Shown: piece after piece, positions 10,644-22,505 of the stretch
How positions within the stretch are numbered: the stretch's first letter is position 1
How the letters are laid out: the number at the start of each line of letters is the position of its first letter
NCBI GenBank assembly: GCA_030686995.1
Contig: CM060680.1
Coordinates: forward strand, 197,643,322-197,707,321
Length of the DNA stretch: 64,000 bases
DNA from: Artemisia argyi
Lineage: Eukaryota; Streptophyta; Magnoliopsida; Asterales; Asteraceae
Direction of reading: 5' to 3'
Made by a program: the position numbers and the translations under genes
The notes under the pieces: generated by a model
Database searches by the model: none
The model's input: the letters and a program-made list of their open reading frames with translations, nothing else
What the model was told of the DNA's origin: nothing

Positions 10644-10646
10644 TAA

Positions 10647-11020
10647 TGATTGTATATGAAATTATAAATTAATAGTAATCATTACCGATCATTTGGTCAA
10701 CTAAATCACGAGATTTGAATATATATGTACACAGATTTAAACCGAGTAAAACTTTTTTTTTCTCAAAAGGTTGACGTGCGTGAACATTTAAAAGTTATTT
10801 GCACATAACAAGAAAAAACGGAGTATAAACGTAACTTAAGAAGAATTAACTTTCTCAACTTCGGGATTTACCCCAACAAATTCTGTGCACTTTCTTATAT
10901 TTCATACCCTAATTTATTATAATGCGGTCTCTTGTTTCTTACTTCATTTGGTAATAGTGAATATATTTTACTTAATTTGGTAATAGTTAGTATTTTTACC
11001 TTTTTGTAAGGGGTGAGTTA
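10647..11020. other. No gene seen
   Basis: AT-rich intergenic sequence; nothing supportable. Confidence 0.5.
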
Positions 11021-11021
11021 T

Positions 11022-11345
11022 AGCAACGGGGGCTATTGGTTAGATTAACCCTCTTAGTTTTTTTCCCTTTTTTTTTTTTAATTTTGTTTTTATTTTTTTT
11101 TTATTTTTATAATTTTGTTTATATCAAAAAGCTATAAACCTGAAAGTGCGGAACAGAAAATATAAATTTTAATAAGTCAAACGCTTAAAACTATCAGAAA
11201 TACGAAACAAAAACTGGCAAAAACTGAGCTGCCCTGAAAAAAATAAGGGATAAAGTGGGAGACAAGGGGCTGACACCCTTGTCCCCCCCGTTTCCCTAAC
11301 AGTCCCCTTTTGTAATGATTGTATATGACACTTTACAGAGTATTT
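11022..11345 (-). mobile_element. Inverted partner of the 11359-11639 MITE
   Basis: Much of this stretch is the reverse complement of 11359-11639: CCTGAAAGTGCGGAACAG here versus CTGTTCCGCACTTTCAGG there, together with the AT-rich arm and the GTCCCCC block. Its own ends are less well kept. The two copies form a ~600-bp inverted repeat. Confidence 0.55.
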
Positions 11346-11358
11346 ATTATGGGATCTA

Positions 11359-11639
11359 TTAACCGGACGGTCCCTGGCCCACCACTGTCCCCCTTGTCCC
11401 CCTTGATGTTCCCCACTTTATTCCAGTACAGCACAGCTTTTTGTCAGTTTCTGTTCCGTATTTTTGACAGTTTTAAGTGTTTGACATATTAAACTTTATA
11501 TTTTCTGTTCCGCACTTTCAGGTTTATAGCTTTTTAATATAAATAAAATTATAAAAATAAAAATAAAAAATAAAAAAATAATAATAAAAAAAAGGGGGCG
11601 GGGGGGTCCGGCTAACAAAAGAGGGGACCATCCGGTTAA
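11359..11639. mobile_element. MITE with 15-bp terminal inverted repeats
   Basis: The left end is TTAACCGGACGGTCC and the right end inverted is TTAACCGGATGGTCC, one mismatch. The interior has a GC-rich left side (CTGTCCCCCTTGTCC) and an A-rich right side. No clear target duplication is seen. It is non-coding and adjacent to an inverted relative. Confidence 0.6.
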
Positions 11640-12500
11640 CCCTGCCCTTTATTATTTAAAGCATAAGAAGTTAAGAACTTCAGTTTTTTACCCATAAAAT
11701 GTCAAGGGCTAGGTTTAGGATAAAAAGAAACAAAAACTCCAATATTTTCCTGACGTTCGACTTTAATTTTTACAGCTTCAGATGGTTAAAGATCATAAGT
11801 ACGTTGTGATAAAAATGGTGATTTCTTAGAAAAAATTAGAAGCTCAACATAATAGAGTTCTATAATTAAATAAAGCTTGTCTTCAAGAAAAGAAAAATAA
11901 AAATAAAATAAAATAAAATAAAATAAAATGAAACCGTGTATTTAATGAATTGATTAAAGCACATTTAATTGAGTCGCACATTCGCATATTCACACATTCG
12001 CACATGACCATTTTGAGAAAACATGTTATTTTTGACTTCTTTTTAGAAAATGCTTAACTTTTTAGCGTCTTTTGAGAATTTTCTCTTATATCGTATGCAG
12101 CTACATATGCAGGTATGCACAATGCATGAGTGCATATATATATATGAATATATTTTTAATTGTCAAACCAAAGCCTCATGGACCATGGCTGCTTATTTCA
12201 AACCAAACCTAAACCTCAGCTTGTGGGGTCATGGCTGCTTACTTTTTTAAGACAACAATTGAATTAGTAAACCTGCATAAAAGGTGGCAATGTTTAACTG
12301 GGGTGTTTCGAGAGTTGAGAACCATTCTATCCAACTATATTAAAATGTACATCATATAAAAAATTACATCATTTTGCCTCGTTTTTTCTTCAAGGTAACC
12401 TTGTTTCTATTCCGTCAAATGATCCAAAGAGTGGATTATATCGCACCAACATATAGGGAGGAGAGGATAGATATATGAAAGGTTTGCTCGATCCGCTAAC
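11640..12500. other. Intergenic, with (AAAAT)n microsatellite
   Basis: An AAAAT-type microsatellite lies at about 11890-11929. CATGGCTGCTTA appears twice near 12184 and 12230. No gene is seen. Confidence 0.5.
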
Positions 12501-12586
12501 ATGGGCGGAGCTATTAAGGGACCAGGAAGGGTCCCGACCTCCTAGGTCTAAGTCCGTTATTGTATTTTTTCGCTATTTCATGTGTT

Positions 12587-12639
<53 letters not shown>

Positions 12640-12670
12640 CATCTTGGTCCTCCCATCTAATGTTCTTCCG

Positions 12671-12702
<32 letters not shown>

Positions 12703-12742
12703 TTTCGACCTTTGTAAAAAACATTTTCTAGCTCCGCTATTG
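12501..12742. mobile_element. Small MITE with poly(T) and poly(A) core
   Basis: The ends are inverted: ATGGGCGGAGCTA at left and ATAGCGGAGCTAG read from the right. The core contains a T run of 51 (12589-12639) and an A run of 29 (12671-12699), which together can fold as a large hairpin. The Phe- and Lys-rich frames across it are homopolymer artefacts. Confidence 0.5.
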
Positions 12743-12989
12743 TTCGCCAAGTTGATTGTCTCTAGATGATCGGATGAAACTATGAAAGTAAGTTGTAGAG
12801 ATTCTGCCACTTTACAATATGGAGGAGTGGGTTAACGGCTGCTTATTAGTTTATCACGGATATAAAATGTATATGGTCCAAGCGTAACAAATCTGATAAT
12901 ATAACTCAAATTAAATACATTATTCTTTAAATCAAACTAATCATAGTAAAAAAAATGATGAAATTAAGTTTGATAAAATTTGGTGTAAC
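12743..12989. other. No gene seen
   Basis: Short AT-rich flank between the MITE and the decayed copia element. Confidence 0.4.
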
Positions 12990-13095
12990 TATTAGATTTG
13001 ATAATTCCCCATGAATGATTCATTAACAATTACATTGCTAAACCCATAACAATACTAAACACAGCTAATAATAATATGCTAATACACCCCGCAGT

Positions 13096-13311
13096 CAGGG
13101 ACGAAGCTTCGACAATTCTCTTGGGGGGCCAAAATCATGTGAAATTAAGCTTGTAGTTTTATATATACAAGAGAGCGTACCTTATTTACGATTGTTATAG
13201 CGTACATATATAATTTACGATTGTTAGCTAACTCTACTTATGTCATGAGATAAAATCAGTAAGCATTGGCTATTATTCAATATGGTAGTTAAATTATAGT
13301 TAGATACTACC

Positions 13312-13345
<34 letters not shown>

Positions 13346-14382
13346 TAACATTCACTATAGAAATTATATCAAAGTAACAATCGATTAGTTAGATAAAATT
13401 TGAAATATTAAAGTAGTTTTTGTTTTATTACCAGCTATAATATCTGTGCATGCACAAGGTTTTTAAAATTTCTTTTTAATTATATATTATTATTGATTAA
13501 TAAATGAATCACTTAACATGTTTCAAATGGTTTTATTTGTTGGCAAAACCACATGATAATACTTGACTTGCATAAGATATTAGTGTTATATGCTTATAGT
13601 TTTGCTAACCCGTGCTATCAATTTACGATGTGTTTTGTAATTGTGGTATTTCTCTTACTTATATTTTCGTTAAAATATGTAGCATATTTAGATAGTTTTG
13701 AAATTGATTCATTTCGTTGATTATGAATAACATCATACCGTGTTTACCAATGTATCTTTTTATTTGAAAATTGTATTTTCATAAGTTTGTGCTATTTACT
13801 TCTCATGTTTGATTATATAATTACGAGATTAACATATATGTTTATGTTTACACTATAGCTTCTTTATTACAAAAAGAGAAACAAAAAATGTAATGGTAGA
13901 ATACGTTTATGTATAAGGTATAAGAATAATTTTTCTCTGAGACCGAACTATATAAGGAAATTATTATTACTTGTATAAGTAAATTATAAATGCATTAAAC
14001 AAAATGACAAATAGTACATTCGCAGGTCTTTTAGGATTGTTTGAATCCTTACCGATCTTTCATATCACACAAACTCATGCTCACCATTTGATATTCATAT
14101 TCTCGTTACTAATAATTTAGCCGTATTTAATATTCAAACCCGTGTACGCATTAATTAAACTTTTAAATAGAATAACATGAGTCATTATTTAAAAAAATAG
14201 TATAGAAAAGTCTAAAACTAACATTAGTTTAAAAAATATTTAACGTGTATTAAAACTAATTCGCATATTTACCAAATTTTGAAATTTAAATGATGAAAGT
14301 CTAAAAACTAATATTAATACTTATATAATTTTAAACAAAGTTAATATTATAAAGTATAGGGGGTATAAAGTGTAAGGTTTTT

Positions 14383-14423
<41 letters not shown>

Positions 14424-14979
14424 TTATTAAAAAACAACCACCAAAGTGTGAGGGGTTATTTGTTTTTTTACACTTAGCTCTATATAATTTATTTAAAATG
14501 CAAGCACCAAAGTTTTATTAATTACTTCCTCTTTTTTAATTTTTTATTTTTATAAATTTGACATATATATTTTTATGCATTTTTTTAACCAAATTTCTCC
14601 ACCAAATTTATTAAGTTTGACTAAAATTAACTTAATTTTGACTTTCTATTGACCAATAATATTGCTCGATTTCGTCTACCTGGCAAAATCGAGCTCTCCT
14701 ATTGGTCTAATTTATTTTTCAATAAGAAGGGATATACAAAAACACTCTGAAATGATGTAATTCTTTTATTATATAAAAGATATGCAACTACACCAATGAC
14801 CGAAAAAAGGACGTGGAGCAAGAAAATAGGAAGTGATTGTTTCTTTCCTATTTTTGTGGGAGGGCTACAAGTAAATATATTCTTTATATCCCTTGTATAT
14901 CGAACAGAACTACCATAATTACCAGATTTTTTTTGGAGGGGGCAGGACTCTCCCCTGCCCTCATAAAGCTTCGTCCATG
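13096..14979. mobile_element. hAT-like element inserted in the copia
   Basis: The ends are inverted: CAGGGACGAAGCTT at left and CATGGACGAAGCTT from the right. They are flanked by 8-bp CCCGCAGT (13088-13095) and CTCGCAGT (14980-14987), differing once. Joining the flanks rebuilds a continuous C-terminal copia Pol reading frame, which independently confirms the insertion borders. The interior (1.9 kb) has no transposase frame; it holds A- and T-runs (about 13313-13343 and 14384-14420) and a 60-bp stem-loop around 14650-14709. It is a large non-autonomous derivative. Confidence 0.7.
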
Positions 14980-14987
14980 CTCGCAGT

Positions 14988-15931
14988 TGGAATGAGAGGT
15001 CTTCAGACATTCAAACTGGAGCAAAACTCAAGAAATAAAGTTGTTAGAAGACATTTGGTGAAGATATCCACATACTGAAAACGAGAGGGAAAATGAAGAA
15101 CACGCACTTGGCCCGAGGACACATAGTCTTTAACAAATTGGATGTCAATCTCAATATGCTTGGTACGTTGATGCTGAACCGGATTAGTATAGAAAAACAC
15201 CGTACTAACATTATCACAATACACAAGCGTAGCAGTGAATAAAGGAGCATGAAGTTCGCGTAATAGATTAGTACCCAAGCTGTCTCAGCCACTACATTTG
15301 TAACACCACGATATTCAACCTTAGTGCTAGAATGAAATAAGGTGACCTGTCGTTTAGCAAACCAAGACAAAAGGTTATCACCAAGAAAAACACAATACCC
15401 CGAGGTAGAGCGCCGCGTAGTCGGAAAACCAGCCCAATCAACATTAGTATAGGCTGTAAGCTGAGCCATGGAAGACACATGTAGCTGAAGATCATGATCA
15501 ATGGTACCACAAACATAGTGTAGAATACGCTTCAAAGCAAAGAAATATGGATCATGAGGGTCATGCATGTAGAGACAAACGTGTTGAACCACATAGGATG
15601 AATCCGGGCATATGAATGTGAGGTACTGAAGAGCACCAGCTAAACTGCGATACTTAGTAGGATCAGAAACAGGATCACTCTTAGGACCCAATTTTGACTC
15701 CGTGCCCACATGAGTCTGGCAGGGATTACACTTATGCATATGATCCCTCTCAAGAATTTTCTCAGCATACTTGGACTGAGAAAGAAACAAGCATGCAGAT
15801 GTCATGAGAGCGGAAATGCCAAGAAAATAATTGAGAGACCCCATGTCGGTCATGGCAAACTCATTGTGTAACGAGTAAATAATCCACTGTAAGAATGCTC
15901 CAAAAGATGTTGTATGGATAATATCATCCAC
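14988..15931 (-). pseudogene. Copia RT C-terminus and RNase H remnant
   Basis: The frame begins at the RT active site (the VDD of YVDD) and continues with MGSLNYFLGI, LSQSKYAEKIL, KYRSLAGALQYL, ALKRILHYV, TRRSTSGYCVFLG and STKVEYRGV: the standard copia RT-to-RNase H order. The RNase H C-terminus is read in the neighbouring frame 15003-15278 (CDNVSTVFF, HIEIDIQFVKD), so there is a frameshift near 15270. The final catalytic region is followed by the hAT insertion. Active in reverse transcription in living relatives; clearly dead here. Confidence 0.8.
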
Positions 15932-15953
15932 ATAAAGTAGTAAATAAACAATG

Positions 15954-16840
15954 TCAGTGCCAGAATGAAATATAATAATGCGGAATCGATTTTAATGTAC
16001 TGGAAACCGATCTGAGTAGCGTATCCAGCAAAGCGCTGAAACCAAGCACGCGAAGCCTGCTTAAGTCCATAAAGAAAGCACCATAAATGACACGCATAAT
16101 CAGGATGACAAGGATCAACAAAACATGGAGGTTAGTGCATATAAATTGTCTTAGACAAGTGACCATGGAAAAATGCATTCTTCAGGTCTAGCTGATGAAC
16201 GGACCATTAGTGAGATACTGCAATACTCAAAATAATACGTATAGTGTCTGGTTTGACAACCAGACTAAATGTTTCATCACAATCAATGCCCTGCCGCTGA
16301 CTGCGAGTATTGACTACCAGACGAGCCTTATACCTGCTAAGAATACCATCTGTATGAAACTTATGCCTAAAAAGCCACATAAAATGCACAATATTCACAT
16401 TAGATGGACGGGGCACAAGAACCCACGTACCGTTAGCAATTAGAGCATTATACCTATCTTACATTGCTTTTTGCCAATTGATACATCACGGATGGCAAAA
16501 ACATGAGACTAAGGGATAAGAGACATGGTGGTGACATTAAGGGACATACGATCAAGTGGATTAGAAATGTCAGCTTTAGCACAAGTGACCATAAGATAAA
16601 TCGAGGTAGCGTTGTCGGTGGACTAGTGGGCGTGGTAATGGACCAGTGGATGTGAATGAAGCATTTGGTGTCTTTGTCGATGGGCTTATTGGGCTGGACG
16701 TGACATGGATTGGATCGATGGGTGGGTGAGAAGTTGGATTTGTTTCAGGCACATCCGAATTTGGTATAATAGGATTAATAATGGTATTATTTGGTAGAGG
16801 TAGTAAATGAAGAAAAAAAATCATACGAGGGTGGTTCATT
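15954..16840 (-). pseudogene. Copia RT N-terminal remnant
   Basis: Broken fragments in at least three frames. 15954-16178 carries traces of the conserved GLKQA/AWF region (now DLSRLRVLGF); 16207-16416 carries RYKARLVV and the DETFS block of copia RT, with HKFHTDG before it. The stretch 16576-16840 is the Pro/Ser/Thr-rich linker between integrase and RT. Multiple indels separate the pieces. Confidence 0.7.
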
Positions 16841-16845
16841 AGGTG

Positions 16846-17690
16846 TCATAGATTCGAAAGGAAAGACATCCTCGTCAAAGTGAACATGACGAGATATAAT
16901 GATCTTATTGGATGCAAGATCAAGACACCTATACCCTCGATGATTGGAGGGGTAGCTAATAAAGATACAAGGCATGGTGCGTGGTTGCAACTTATGAGCA
17001 AAATGGATGTTAGGGTAACAAAGGTAACCAAAAACTTATAGGTGATGGTACGCGGGCTTGATATTATAAATTTTATTGTACCATATCTTATTTTTAATTG
17101 CGGTGGATGGAAAAATATTAAGGAGATATACGGCCAAGTGGAGTGCTTCAACCCAATAGGTGGGAGGAATGTGTGCTTGAAAGAGGAGAGTACAGATAAG
17201 GTTATTAATGGTGTGAAACATACATTCTGATTTCCCATTTTTTTGGGACGTTTTGTGGCAAGAGAAACGAAACTGAATTGTCTGGTACATTGCAAAGCTT
17301 TGATATAAACATTGAAAACATCGTGAAAACGACGATTTTCAAATTCACCCACGTGGTCACATTGCAAAGCTTTGATATCAACACTGAATTGTCTGTTAAC
17401 ATATGCACGAAAATAAACAAATTTATCATACAAGTCAAATTTATGATGTAAAGGATACACCCAAACAAAATGCGAGAAATGATATTCCACTAACACTCAA
17501 GATGGGAGAAGTCCACATATCCGAGTGTACAATGTCAAAAACATACTTAAAACTCGACTCAGAACTATGAAAGGGAAGCTTAATTTGTTTACCTAATTGA
17601 CACGCATGACATAAAGTAGATAACCTTTGTTTATTACAAGAAATTAAATGACTAAACTCGAACTTCCGTAGTACATCATCACAGGAATAC
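16846..17690 (-). pseudogene. Copia integrase remnant
   Basis: From right to left on the minus strand: a zinc-finger end with CHACQLGK near 17600, the start of the catalytic core (VHSDMWTSP near 17530), IKALQCDHVGEF carrying the second core Asp, KTSQKNGKSE with the catalytic Glu near 17260, and the downstream blocks YWVEALHLA and YPSNHRGYRCLDL. A local duplication of IKALQC (17290-17380) and several frameshifts have scrambled the core. Confidence 0.75.
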
Positions 17691-17980
17691 CCAAGGCACT
17701 TATGTCACGTAGAATGTTTGAAAGAAATCAATGCAAGAGGTGTATGTATAGGCGTATGCTATAGGAGAAAAATTATGATAGACTCTAATAACGTATAAGA
17801 TTTGGTAATTCCTATAAATGATTCTAACATCATCACCGGAATACCCGAGGACTTATGCCATGTAGAATGACTGAAAGAAATCAATGCAAGAGGTGTATCT
17901 TTAGGCATATGCTATAGGAGAAAAATTAGGATAGACTTTAATAACCTATAAGATTTGGTAATTCCCATAAATGATTATAT
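17674..17980 (-). repeat. Tandem duplication, 155-bp period
   Basis: ATCATCACAGGAATACCC at 17674 recurs as ATCATCACCGGAATACCC at 17829, and the following ~150 bases are highly similar (TATAAGATTTGGTAATTCC... closing both). Each unit fuses coding sequence near the integrase to sequence also found at the other end of the element. Confidence 0.85.
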
Positions 17981-18055
17981 AACAATAATCCATAATATAT
18001 AGTTTACATTGCTTGGATAATAAGCTTATTAAATAGGCTAAACCCATAATAATAT

Positions 18056-18738
18056 TGATGACATACCCTCCGCTTTACTAACGAGCGTTACCGTCACTCT
18101 GGTAGATAGCTTACCATTTGTACAAAGGATGGTATTGTACTCTCCTAAAGGATGAAGCCTACGCCTTTGTCCTACACATAATTCTATATTATGGACTTAA
18201 ATATTTGCGTAAACTCATTCACAATGGCTACCGCAAGTGAATCCGCTAACCTTCACCTAAAACACTTACAAAGTCAACATCTTCCACGGTTCAAAGCTCT
18301 GGCCTCCTCCGAGGTTTGAAGCTCTGGCCGCCTCCAAAGTTCGAAGCCTAAAGGTCATAGCCTCTCTAACTATGAATGTGGGTATGATCAAGCTGGTCAA
18401 ATGGAGCTAGTCAAATAAGATCTGGCTAATAACTATAATCTCTTAAGACCTAGTCAATAGCCACGATCTTGGTAACTACCATCCATGATCTCTGTCATGA
18501 CCTCCATAACTGCCTCCCCAAACCTCAGTTAGGTTTCCTATAAATGAGGAAGCCATCACAAAGGTATGTAACTTAACTTAACCCATGAAATATCATATTC
18601 TCAACATCAATACTTCAATAATATAATCACCATGACTAATTCTCACACCAGAGGCGGTTCCTAGGTGGCTTCCCCCGAGCTCCGTCTAATGTAGTTTCTT
18701 CTATTTCTTATTTGAATGTTATCTTGTACTCAACATCA
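18056..18738 (+). repeat. LTR of the TGATGACGTACCC family, copy 1
   Basis: It runs from TGATGACATACCC to ACTCAACATCA (683 bp) and aligns along its whole length with 27648-28320. A TATA box CCTATAAATGAGG lies at about 18537. Upstream of it, at 18290-18355, a ~30-bp unit around CTCCGAGGTTTGAAGC is repeated. No target duplication is seen and no polypurine tract precedes it, so it may be a 5' or solo LTR. What follows (TTAGCGCCATCCATGGGA near 18808) resembles a leader. Confidence 0.65.
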
Positions 18739-20280
18739 CCACCATCACCCCCTAATTACATTAATCACCATCAACAACCTGATATCTGCCTCTTTTTGCA
18801 CGATCATTAGCGCCATCCATGGGACCTGTAACAATCAGATCCGTTTTTTCGAGACAAATAACCATTTTCAATAAATAATAGTTGAATTGAACTGCAATTC
18901 TCGACATCCTTGTTACCACATGGAAACACCATTTAAATCTCTAATTTTATCTCTAACTACGAGATCTTCCTCTAACTACAAACTTTACGTTTACCATTTT
19001 AACAATCTCTATGGGGTTTACACAAAGCAACCTCTATTGTAACCCCTGTTATGGTCTGCTTGGAGGAGAAGGTTCAAAATCAATAACTGATGCGGATAAT
19101 TGTAGACACAGTAAGTTTTACAATCCTCCTAGGTAGGGTACCTACTTAGTGTAGTAAATGTAAGACACAGGGGATTGATCATTCTTTAAGGGAATAGTGA
19201 GGTAGGATCGAAGTGTATAACGGATTAAGTCTAAAGTTTGAGAGATGTTTACTTTTGTATTTTTATATTTTATAGAAAACAACGTAAAATCTCGGGGTTT
19301 GAAGAATTTGGTTTGATAACTACTAAACTAAAAAAAACTAAATTATACTAAATATGCGGAAACGTAAATTGATAGAAACTCGTATGATAGGTAAAGTGTA
19401 TTTACTTAGAATCCAATTACTCCCTAGTTATCTCCTATTGATTAGTTGAATTTTCACGTCCTTGTTTAATTAGAGCATTATACTCCTTAATATCTATTGA
19501 GGGTTGGTTACTTCCTAACTATATGAATTATGTGTTCGTTGAGCGATGCCTAAGAATGCCCTTTTAAGCTCTCAATGTCAGCAAACGCAATTCACGCATT
19601 AAATATAGGGAACATCAATTTTATAATAACTAAGCGTTTAGTCAGATGTTCAAGCTAGTAATATATGACCTAGCCACTTTTCCTACTCCTAACGCTATTC
19701 ACAACTAATTAAACAAGAGACGAAAATCAACAATTAGTAACTATGTTTCATTCAACAATAAGTAGATACTAATAAATTTAGCCAAGCATGTTATATCGAA
19801 GAGAAGAAAAACAAGTAATCACACAACACATAGACATATTGTAATGATTAAAGATTGGATAACTTATCTTCAATAAAGCATGGAGTTATGGGGGCTAAAA
19901 CCCTTACAATAGCTGTAAAATTCAGACCTGTAACTACACACAAAGTTTCACCAACATTCGCTTCCTAGGTACCTAAAACCTGTAATTTTCTTTAAAACAT
20001 TCATTATGACTCGATACAAGCATTTGACTCTAACAAACACACAAATAGGATAGAATATATGCTAATCATAGATTGTAAATTTTCTATGTTCGAATTTCGT
20101 TCTTTTAACAAAATTTGAAGTTCCCTACACTTATATTTTTGTAAAATACCTTCATATTTAATTAAGACAAGGTTAAAAATTAAATAAAGCATTTTCACAA
20201 ATTATTTAAAACATGAAAACTAAACGATTATAATTAAGCATATATGACACGAACAAAGAAACAAAAATAAAAACATCAAA
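18739..20280 (-). other. Retroelement-derived, no intact gene
   Basis: 18739-19060 looks like the leader of the upstream LTR element. 19060-20280 appears to be the 3' non-coding and LTR part of a minus-strand Athila-like element (it follows the coding remnant at 20282-21131). No frame of note; borders are unclear. Confidence 0.35.
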
Positions 20281-20281
20281 C

Positions 20282-21131
20282 AATTGAAAACATGGTTTAC
20301 CTCCCACGGAGCGCTTGTTTTTGTTCGAGTCACGAGCCTGACTCTACCCTTCTTTAACGATAAAAGGGAGGTTTTCCCTACACTTAAGATTAAGTGTGGG
20401 TGATAGTAGTGATACACACCATTTTCTTGGAACAAATCTATATGATGAGAGATTGGTGGTTGAATTATATGCTTAAAGGGTGTGCTTCTTTCATCTTAAC
20501 CTCACCTAATTCATTTGGGCTAATGGGTAAATAAAGGTTTTCTCTTAAAAATGGATTATCTTCTTTCAGCTTCGAGAGACTCCTAGCTAGGAATCCATAC
20601 TCACATAACAAACCCGATTTAATCCCATAATGTTTCTTGTGATCAATTATAAATGGGTGATGTAAGTACGTAAGGTCATGTTTCACTACTATATTGGCTT
20701 CCTCTCTACAAGGCTTAGAGTCTACTACCTTCATCGTAAAACTACCCGGACTATATGGTTTGATGGGTGGATCGGAGCCTTTTTCAAAGCCTAAATTCAC
20801 ATCTAAGGATGGAAAATTGGGTAACGGCTTTGGTTGAGGCTCCGGTTCATCAAAACTAGAAACTTCCAAGAACTTAAAAGAAAGGTTATGACTACAAGTA
20901 TTCAAACTATTTCCTCTAGTTGTGTTTGTTCCAAAGGTTCTACTTCAATCGGGGTTCCTTTAGTCTCTTATAATTCTTCTGGATAAGTCACAGGCGGCGT
21001 GTATGCCTCAAATGATGGTAGGACTTTTGGGGTACTTTGTGGGCAAGGATTTTTCACCCTATCCTCCATCGTATCTAGATCACCTAGGTGCTTATCATAT
21101 GTTTTGGTAAAATCTAACCCCAACATGCACC
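20282..21131 (-). pseudogene. Athila-like retroelement ORF remnant
   Basis: A minus-strand coding remnant in several frames: MLGLDFTKTYDKHLGDLDTMED (around 21055-21125), then PQSTPKVLPSFEAYTPP, then the 146-residue frame 20465-20905 (DEPEPQPKPLPNFPSLDVNL, PPIKPYSPGSF, KKHYGIKSGLL) and finally NGVYHYYHPH at 20405-20435. This Pro-rich ORF is known to me as an accessory frame of large gypsy elements in Asteraceae; function unknown. It is broken by stops near 20910 and 20970 and cut at its 5' end by the LTR starting at 21140. Confidence 0.6.
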
Positions 21132-21139
21132 TAGGTATC

Positions 21140-22481
21140 TGATAACGCTCTAATTATACATATTCTCCAGCCTTATATTTTATGTTTTATGATAATTTAT
21201 TGTGAACTTTTGGTACTTAATAACATAAAATGAATGCAGGTTCACTCTCGGATGCTTTAAAGCAAGAAACATCAAATCACGCTACTATTTCATCAAAAGA
21301 ACAAATAAATAAAAAGTCTATCAATTTAGTCCTTTACTCCATGCAAGTGCGCCGGTTTTCCAGTTCTGTGCACCGCACTTCTCCTCTCGGTCAAAGGAAG
21401 TCAAGAAGCAGAATTTAATAAAAGTGCGCCGGTCTTACAAACTAAGTGCGCCGTACTTCCTTTGCATTTATGAAACTTTGGCGCCAAGAAAACAGCGATG
21501 TGCGCTGCACTTACAATCGAAGTGCGCCGTACTTCACATATCAGAAGCCTATAAATAGAGCTCATTTGTAAGCATTTGAACTCTCCACTCAATAACCAAT
21601 ATTCACTAAGTCCAGCAAAGAATTAGTCCATGATCCCGAGCTAGAAGCAGAAGTGAATGAGCCCAGACGAGACGTGAAGTACTTGTTGGTGTCGAACTCT
21701 TGATTACTTGTGACACTAGTGTAATCCATTTGATCAATCCAATCAGTATGTCTCTTGTTTGTTACTTAATCATTTATGTTGTTATGAACTCATTAGCCAT
21801 ATAAGGCTAAACCTCTTGTGATTTCTTGGATATGTTTTAATAATAAAGTGAATTATAATTATGCTTTGATCTTTACCAATTTCAAGTGTATGCTGTGAAC
21901 TATGGTGTCTCTAGTCTTATTACGTTTGTTATTGAAACTGATTGATCTAGCTTGTTGGGATAGGTTGAAAGAACCAATTTAGTATATGCAATTCTAGAGA
22001 CTTGTCTGTGTTTCTAGCCTTCGAAAGGAGAAATCCACCTAGGAGAATTGGTAATAATCTATACTAGTTATATGATACTATCTTAAGAGAAGTCTTTTGG
22101 TAGATAAACAAAAATCTTGAATTGAACCTAACAAATTATGAAATTGCTCTTTTGACGAAAATAACAAAGTTATAAGTTATACTTTACTCATATTATCAAG
22201 CTGAGATCAAACGTAAGCATTGTCACTAGATTATCTAAGCTATCCAAGCAATCATTTGTTTTATCATTCGAATTCTCATATTACCTTTATTGCTATTTGT
22301 TATCTATTGTTTTGTTTACTAATCATTTATACTTAATCCGAACGAACTAAGTCCCTGTGGATACGACCTGGTCTTACCTAAATCTTATATTACCAATGAG
22401 GGTTATACTTTACCCGTGTGTTTGGTTTATTAAAATCGGTGAAAGTAGTATTATAAATTTAAAGCTTTCCTTACACATCGA
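21140..22481 (+). repeat. Athila-like 5' LTR with palindrome cluster
   Basis: It starts TGATAACGCTC and ends ACATCG at the tRNA-Asp-type primer site, about 1.34 kb. Six copies of an imperfect dyad word AAGTGCGCCGTACTT (variants GTGCACCGCACTT and TGTGCGCTGCACTT) lie at 21345-21533, immediately followed by the TATA box CCTATAAATAG at about 21550. The terminal CA appears mutated to CG. Confidence 0.65.
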
Positions 22482-22487
22482 AGTTTT

Positions 22488-22505
22488 TGGTGCCGTCATC
22501 GGGGA
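22488..22505 (+). other. Primer-binding site, tRNA-Asp type
   Basis: TGGTGCCGTCATCGGGGA, close to the TGGCGCCGTTGCCGGGGA site complementary to tRNA-Asp that is typical of Athila elements. Confidence 0.75.

Larger units (their letters stand above)
12990..18055 (-). mobile_element. Decayed Ty1/copia element
   Basis: A minus-strand copia element with integrase, RT and RNase H in the Ty1/copia order, heavily broken by stops and frameshifts. Near-terminal sequence GGTTTAGC...AATCATTTATGGGAATT (minus, ~17950-18050) recurs at 12995-13075, suggesting remnants of the two LTRs; exact LTR borders could not be fixed. It is split by a hAT-like element (13096-14979) and carries a tandem duplication at 17674-17980 where the 5' part has been lost. 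Confidence 0.75.

Noticed and set aside
12514..12810. Frames of ~70-98 residues with Phe/Lys runs
   Set aside because: They read through the T51 and A29 homopolymers inside a MITE; no protein-like composition.
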